From contig JAUZQH010000086.1 in assembly GCA_030951065.1 (NCBI GenBank), positions 1-13,790 on the forward strand: 13,790 bases of DNA, written 5' to 3'. The DNA is from Mariprofundus sp. (lineage in GTDB: Bacteria; Pseudomonadota; Zetaproteobacteria; Mariprofundales; Mariprofundaceae). Shown here piece after piece: positions 7,414-13,790 of this stretch (the stretch's first letter is position 1; the number at the start of each line of letters is the position of its first letter). Both the position numbers and the translations under genes were made by a program. Below the pieces are notes generated by a model. It was given only the letters and a program-made list of their open reading frames with translations. It was not told the origin of the DNA and searched no databases.

Positions 7414-7575
7414 GCTTGCATGATTGCCGGTTTACGATGTTTTTTCAATCAAATCCGCTTTTGCATAGATATACGGATCTTGCGTCTTGATGTTGAATTA
7501 TTATTTGGCTTTGTGAATGATGAGAACAAGTTCAAGTTACATGTAAGAGCTGGATAACAGTTCAGACGAAATAAT

Positions 7576-8466
7576 ATGCGCACGACATCCATAACATCCA
7601 TTCTGCCTGTATTTGGACTCTGGTTACTGCTTTCCGGCTTTGAGTTATCTCCTGCGCTGATTCCTGTTGATCAGATTTTATACGGAGGTCCGCCAAAAGA
7701 TGGCATTCCGGCCCTTACCAACCCGAACATGGAAACAGCTGAAGCCGCTGACCTCTGGCTTGAAAAGCACGATCTGATTCTGGGTATTGTTATTCAGGGC
7801 AAGGCTCGTGCGTACCCCGTCCGGATCATGAACTGGCATGAGATTGTCAATGATCACATCGGGGGAAAATCGTTTGTGATAAGTTACTGCCCGTTGTGCG
7901 GCAGTGGCATGGCTTTTGATACCGGTGACCGCTTCGGTGTCTCCGGTATGCTCTATCAGTCTGATGTGTTGCTGTATGATAAAAAGAGCGAAAGCCTGTG
8001 GTCACAATTGATGATGCAGGCAGTAACCGGCCCGCGTACCGGTGAAAAGCTGCAACTTCTGCCTATTGAGCACAGTACATGGCAAACGTGGAAAACACAT
8101 CACCCGAATACCGATGTACTATCACGCCATACCGGCTTCCGGCGTGATTACAGTCGCAACCCTTATGCTGGCTATGAATCTGTTTCCGGCACCTATTTTC
8201 CAGTCTACCATCACGATGAACGATTGCCGGCCAAAGCATGGGTCATCGGTTTGAGTATGGGCAATCATCATCTGGCCTGGAAGCTGGATGATCTGAAAAA
8301 ATCAGGCTCTCACCAGCTGACATGGCAACAACATAGACTGGCTATTACCGTCCATGGCGAAGGCATACAGATTCGCGATATCGAATCAAAAAAAATACTG
8401 CCTGTTACCCGCCTGTACTGGTTTGCATGGGTGGCATTTCACCCTGATACCGAACTCGCAAAATGA
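7576..8466 (+). CDS. DUF3179 domain-containing protein, probably exported or membrane-anchored
   Basis: A 296-residue protein with an N-terminal hydrophobic stretch (about residues 5-23) that looks like a signal peptide or anchor, so the rest probably lies in the periplasm. The body matches the DUF3179 pattern: DGIPALTNP (42-50), ARAYPVRIMNWHEIVND (77-93), SYCPLCGSGMAFD (103-115) with a CxxC pair, FGVSGMLYQSDVLLYD (120-135), SLWSQ (140-144), TGFRRDYSRNPYAGY (186-200). No biochemical function is known to me for this family; the CPLCG motif could bind metal or take part in redox, which is a guess. The ribosome site before ATG 7576 is weak. Its stop lies only 12 bases from the glgB stop on the opposite strand. 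Confidence 0.85.
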   Translation: MRTTSITSILPVFGLWLLLSGFELSPALIPVDQILYGGPPKDGIPALTNPNMETAEAADLWLEKHDLILGIVIQGKARAYPVRIMNWHEIVNDHIGGKSFVISYCPLCGSGMAFDTGDRFGVSGMLYQSDVLLYDKKSESLWSQLMMQAVTGPRTGEKLQLLPIEHSTWQTWKTHHPNTDVLSRHTGFRRDYSRNPYAGYESVSGTYFPVYHHDERLPAKAWVIGLSMGNHHLAWKLDDLKKSGSHQLTWQQHRLAITVHGEGIQIRDIESKKILPVTRLYWFAWVAFHPDTELAK

Positions 8467-8478
8467 CGCCTGTCATAC

Positions 8479-10665
8479 TTATTGCGGCCGCAGTATAACA
8501 CAGGAGAGCGGCGGCAATGTGATGCTGATCGAACAGGTCTGACCCATCCATGCCCTGTCTTCCGAATGTACTCCCCCGGCATTACCGATATTCGAGCCAC
8601 CATACACTTCCGCATCCGTGTTCATAATCTCAGTATAACGTCCGGCTACCGGCACCCCGAGGCGATAGTTGTTGCGTGGTACAGGTGTCAGATTCAAGGC
8701 AACCACAACAGGCCCGCCATTTTTATCGCGGCGAATGAAGCTGAGCACCGACTGATCCGCATCATTGCAATCAATCCACTGGAAACCGGCCGGATCAAAA
8801 TCAACCTCATGCAAGGCCGGCACATCCTGATACAGATGATTCATGTCGCGCATCATCAGCTGCAAGCCACGATGCGGCATGAAATTGGCCTGATCCCATG
8901 GCAGCGATTCATCGAAGTTCCACTCCGGCCACTGGCCGAATTCCATCCCGTTAAACTGCAGTTTCTTGCCCGGATGAGCATACATAAATGCGTATAACAG
9001 CCTCAAATTAGCAAATTTCTGCCAGTCATCGCCCGGCATTTTCTGCGGCATTGAACCCTTGCCATGCACCACTTCATCATGCGAAAATGGCAAAATAAAA
9101 TTCTCGGTGAAGGCATACACCATGGAAAAAGTCAGCTCATGATGATGATAGGACCGGTGGATCGGATCCTCTTCGAAATAAGCCAGCGTATCATTCATCC
9201 AGCCCATATTCCACCACATCGTGAAGCCCAGCCCGCCCAGATAGGTCGGACGCGATACCATCGGCCACGAGGTGGATTCTTCAGCCATGGTCACAGCACC
9301 GGGAAAGCGTTCATGTACCAGGCAGTTGAACTGCTTCAAGAACTCAACTGCTTCCAGATTTTCTCGGCCACCGTATTTATTAGGCAACCACTCACCCTCT
9401 TCACGCGAATAATCCAGATACAGCATCGAGGCCACCGCATCGACCCTTAAACCGTCAATATGAAATTCATCCAGCCAGAACAAAGCCGAAGCAATCAGGA
9501 AATTACGCACCTCATTGCGCCCGAAATTGAAAATATACGTGCCCCAGTCTTTATGCTCACCGAGCCTGGGGTCTTCATGTTCATACAGCGGCGTTCCATC
9601 GAAACGGGCCAGACCATGCGCATCCTTGGGAAAATGTGCCGGCACCCAGTCAAGAAATACGCCAATACCGGCCTGATGGCAGTAATCCACGAAATAGCGG
9701 AAGTCATCCGGTGTGCCGAACCGGCTGGTCGGTGCAAAATAGCCGACTGTCTGATAACCCCATGAACCATCAAACGGGTGCTCGGTAATCGGCATCAGTT
9801 CGATATGGGTATACCCCATCCACTGACAGTATTCGACCAGTTGATGTGCCAGCTCACGGTAACTCAGATATTCGGAACCATCGCCCTTGCGGCGCCAGGA
9901 GCCCGGATGCACTTCATAAATACTCATCGGCTTGTCGGCTGCCTGTCTGTCCGGTCGGTCTGACATCCACTGGCTGTCATTCCACTGATAGATCTTGCAG
10001 TTATGCACTACGCTGGCAGTAGCCGGCCTGAGCTCCATTTGCTGGGCATAAGGATCGGCTTTTTCAAACACGTCACCGTTTTGGGCGCGTATTTCAAACT
10101 TGTAGGTTTCACCCTCACACAGGCCCGGAATAAAGATTTCCCACACACCGGAAGAGCCACGCACGCGCATTTGATGTTCACAGCCATTCCAGTGATTGAA
10201 ATTACCTACCACAGAAACACGCGCTGCAGCCGGTGCCCAGACTGCAAAACCAACGCCAGAAACGCCTTCATGCTCGCGCACATGCGCGCCCATAATACGG
10301 TATTTCTCAAAATGGTTACCCTCACCGATCAGGTGTAGGTCCATTTCCCCGAGGAATGGTGAAAAGCGATACGCATCATCCAGCTCCCAGCGATGCCCCT
10401 CAGTATTTTCAATACGGAAGCGATATGATTTGTCGAAACCACCCCCCTTCCAGTGTTTTTCAAACACATCCGTGCCTTCAATACGGGTCATCGCCTGCGC
10501 CCTGCCACCCTCCGGCAGCAGCCACATTTTCTCAGCCTGCGCACTCAAGGCACGGACTATGACGCCACCATCCGGATGCTCGTGCATACCCAGCCAACCG
10601 AACGGATCGTGTGAGCGTGCTTCAACAACCGCCCAAGCTTCAGGTGATAAAATAGGTTTTTTCAT
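8479..10665 (-). CDS. glgB: 1,4-alpha-glucan branching enzyme
   Basis: Cuts an alpha-1,4 glucan and re-attaches the piece by an alpha-1,6 bond, making branched glycogen. With the start chosen at 10665 it is 728 residues, the same length as E. coli GlgB. Seen: an N-terminal carbohydrate-binding (CBM48-type) domain, including [21 protein letters not shown] (137-157, key residues WAP and VVGNFN); the GH13 barrel starting at [10 protein letters not shown] (248-257); nucleophile D409 in DGLRVDAV; acid/base E462 in AEEST; D530 in [13 protein letters not shown]; and a C-terminal all-beta domain. These three acids keep the E. coli spacing. The frame opens 13 codons earlier with a TTG directly after the pgm stop, but the ATG at 10665 has GAGG 7 bases upstream and fits the family. 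Confidence 0.97.
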   Translation of the reverse strand: MKKPILSPEAWAVVEARSHDPFGWLGMHEHPDGGVIVRALSAQAEKMWLLPEGGRAQAMTRIEGTDVFEKHWKGGGFDKSYRFRIENTEGHRWELDDAYRFSPFLGEMDLHLIGEGNHFEKYRIMGAHVREHEGVSGVGFAVWAPAAARVSVVGNFNHWNGCEHQMRVRGSSGVWEIFIPGLCEGETYKFEIRAQNGDVFEKADPYAQQMELRPATASVVHNCKIYQWNDSQWMSDRPDRQAADKPMSIYEVHPGSWRRKGDGSEYLSYRELAHQLVEYCQWMGYTHIELMPITEHPFDGSWGYQTVGYFAPTSRFGTPDDFRYFVDYCHQAGIGVFLDWVPAHFPKDAHGLARFDGTPLYEHEDPRLGEHKDWGTYIFNFGRNEVRNFLIASALFWLDEFHIDGLRVDAVASMLYLDYSREEGEWLPNKYGGRENLEAVEFLKQFNCLVHERFPGAVTMAEESTSWPMVSRPTYLGGLGFTMWWNMGWMNDTLAYFEEDPIHRSYHHHELTFSMVYAFTENFILPFSHDEVVHGKGSMPQKMPGDDWQKFANLRLLYAFMYAHPGKKLQFNGMEFGQWPEWNFDESLPWDQANFMPHRGLQLMMRDMNHLYQDVPALHEVDFDPAGFQWIDCNDADQSVLSFIRRDKNGGPVVVALNLTPVPRNNYRLGVPVAGRYTEIMNTDAEVYGGSNIGNAGGVHSEDRAWMGQTCSISITLPPLSCVILRPQ

Positions 10666-10671
10666 GCGTAG

Positions 10672-10675
10672 CCTC
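10672..10675 (-). promoter_or_regulatory. Ribosome binding site fixing the glgB start
   Basis: GAGG on the minus strand lies 6-7 bases before the ATG at 10665..10663. It supports that start over the in-frame TTG at 10704..10702, which abuts the pgm stop codon. Confidence 0.65.
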
Positions 10676-10704
10676 GCTTTTAGTAAACTGGTAAATCGGG
10701 TCAA

Positions 10705-12458
<1,754 letters not shown>

Positions 12459-13745
12459 ATGGTTCCAAGCAACGAGGATCACATAGGTCCGCAAATGGAG
12501 CGCAATATCAGTAAGCTGACATCCAACACGGTCGCCATGGTGCTGGCCGGTGGACGAGGCTCACGTTTAAAGGCATTGACCGACTGGCGTGCCAAACCGG
12601 CCGTCCCTTTCGGCGGCAAGTTCAGAATCATCGATTTCCCCATGTCCAACTGTATCAATTCAGGCATCCGCCGCATCTCTGTTGTTACCCAGTACAAATC
12701 ACATTCCCTGCAACGCCATCTGCAACGGGGCTGGAGCTTCATGTCCGGTCAGTTCGGCGAGTTCGTTGAAGTACTGCCGGCCCAGCAACGCCAGGGTGAA
12801 GGCTGGTATACGGGCACTGCCGATGCGGTCTACCAGAATCTGGATATTGTCCGTCACTACAATCCTGACTATATCGTTATTCTTGCCGGCGACCATATCT
12901 ACAAGATGGATTACGGTAAAATGATTGCCGCCCACGTTGCCAAAGGTGCGGATATCACTGTCGGCTGTATCCCGGTACCGCTGGACGAGGCCAAAGCTTT
13001 CGGCGTCATGGCCATTAATGATGAATCACGCATAGTTGAATTTGCTGAAAAACCGGAAAACCCCAAAGCCATGCCTGACGATGCTTCACAAGCACTGGCC
13101 TCGATGGGTATTTATGTATTTTCGGCCCAATACCTGCGCGACCGCCTGAAGGAGGACGCTGCCGATGAGTCATCCACTCACGATTTCGGTCACGATCTGA
13201 TCCCGCATGCTATTGAGCATGATAACGCATTTGCCTTTCCGTTCATGGATGCCAACACCAGTGCATCCGGCTACTGGCGCGATGTAGGCACAATCGATGC
13301 ATACTGGGAAGCCAATATCAATCTGGCTGAAATTTCTCCGGATCTGAATCTGTACGATAAAAACTGGCCGATCTGGACCTATCAGGAGCAATTGCCACCG
13401 GCCAAATTCGCCTTTGACGATGATGATCGTCGTGGCATGGCAGTGGATTCGATGATTTCAGGCGGTTGCCTGATCACCGGAGCCACTATTCGTCACTCTG
13501 TATTGTTCTCCAATGTTCGCGTCCATTCATATTCCATTGTGCAAGATGCTGTTGTTCTGCCGGATGTGGAAATCAGGCATAACTGCCGCATCAAACGCTG
13601 CGTGATTGATAAAGGTGCGATTATCCCGGACGGAACCGATATCGGGTATGATCCTGTTGAAGATGCCAAACGCTTTTATGTGTCTGAAAACGGCATTGTG
13701 CTGGTCACGCCGGAAATGCTCGGCCAGAACCTGCACGAAGCCTGA
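12459..13745 (+). CDS. glgC: Glucose-1-phosphate adenylyltransferase (ADP-glucose pyrophosphorylase)
   Basis: Makes ADP-glucose and pyrophosphate from glucose 1-phosphate and ATP, the committed and usually allosterically controlled step of bacterial glycogen synthesis. Of 428 residues, normal for the family. Seen: nucleotide-binding loop [19 protein letters not shown] (29-47); [15 protein letters not shown] (51-65); [13 protein letters not shown] (115-127); GDHIYKMDY (144-152) with the catalytic Asp; glucose-1-phosphate site FAEKP (195-199, K198); [12 protein letters not shown] (272-283); and a C-terminal left-handed beta-helix (about 325-400) with hexapeptide-like repeats. K38 matches the position of the E. 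coli activator-site lysine K39, so fructose-bisphosphate-type activation is possible. The ATG follows AAAGGAGA by 6-7 bases. It diverges from pgm-glgB. Confidence 0.97.
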   Translation: MVPSNEDHIGPQMERNISKLTSNTVAMVLAGGRGSRLKALTDWRAKPAVPFGGKFRIIDFPMSNCINSGIRRISVVTQYKSHSLQRHLQRGWSFMSGQFGEFVEVLPAQQRQGEGWYTGTADAVYQNLDIVRHYNPDYIVILAGDHIYKMDYGKMIAAHVAKGADITVGCIPVPLDEAKAFGVMAINDESRIVEFAEKPENPKAMPDDASQALASMGIYVFSAQYLRDRLKEDAADESSTHDFGHDLIPHAIEHDNAFAFPFMDANTSASGYWRDVGTIDAYWEANINLAEISPDLNLYDKNWPIWTYQEQLPPAKFAFDDDDRRGMAVDSMISGGCLITGATIRHSVLFSNVRVHSYSIVQDAVVLPDVEIRHNCRIKRCVIDKGAIIPDGTDIGYDPVEDAKRFYVSENGIVLVTPEMLGQNLHEA

Positions 13746-13790
13746 TTTAGCCAATCCAAAAAACCAACCACAGAGACATAAAATCACAGG

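Noticed and set aside
8483..8492. 10-bp palindrome TGCGGCCGCA at the end of glgB
   Set aside because: It lies in the last codons of glgB and is explained by codons for Leu-Arg-Pro-Gln; no T run follows.
12459..13745. Possible glycogen synthase or other glg genes missed near glgC
   Set aside because: No other frame here has glycosyltransferase motifs; the 45 bases after glgC hold no gene start.
13760..13790. CACAGAG-like bases at the right edge resembling a dispersed intergenic repeat
   Set aside because: Too short and cut by the window edge to support a repeat call.

Overview
This is a bacterial chromosomal window of moderate GC content. It is densely packed with housekeeping genes and shows no sign of transfer: no insertion sequence, integrase, phage gene, CRISPR array, tRNA or rRNA was found. 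Gene content points to a Gram-negative proteobacterium: a PilT/PilU pair of type IV pilus retraction ATPases, a DksA with a complete zinc finger, and a dnaX-ybaB-recR cluster. A gamma- or zetaproteobacterium (for example a Mariprofundus relative) is a reasonable guess, but this is inference from gene order and protein style, not a database match.

Region 1 (1-3565, minus strand) reads dnaX, ybaB, recR, yggS, then the first 31 codons of proC, cut by the window edge. The genes are close together. ybaB/recR overlap by 4 bases and recR/yggS by 1 base, so this looks like one operon for replication clamp loading, nucleoid and repair functions, pyridoxal phosphate homeostasis and proline synthesis. 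Region 2 (3641-4431) holds dksA on the minus strand. It has a strong intrinsic terminator on its dnaX side and a 354-bp regulatory region on its other side, which it shares with the divergent pilT. That region carries an extended -10 promoter for dksA and an inverted repeat overlapping it.

Region 3 (4432-6694, plus strand) is pilT-pilU, two related hexameric ATPases that power twitching retraction. Region 4 (6772-8466) is a minus-strand PlsC-family acyltransferase and, diverging from it, a plus-strand DUF3179 protein with an N-terminal signal or anchor.

Region 5 (8479-13745) is a glycogen synthesis locus. pgm and glgB lie on the minus strand and glgC on the plus strand, diverging from a 122-bp gap that contains a perfect 10-bp inverted repeat. 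Pgm interconverts glucose 6- and 1-phosphate, GlgC makes ADP-glucose, and GlgB adds alpha-1,6 branches. Glycogen synthase (glgA) is not in the window.

No wholly new system is evident. The observations most worth a second look are the inverted repeats in the glg and dksA control regions, the TTG start of recR, and the apparent lack of a frameshift signal in dnaX.
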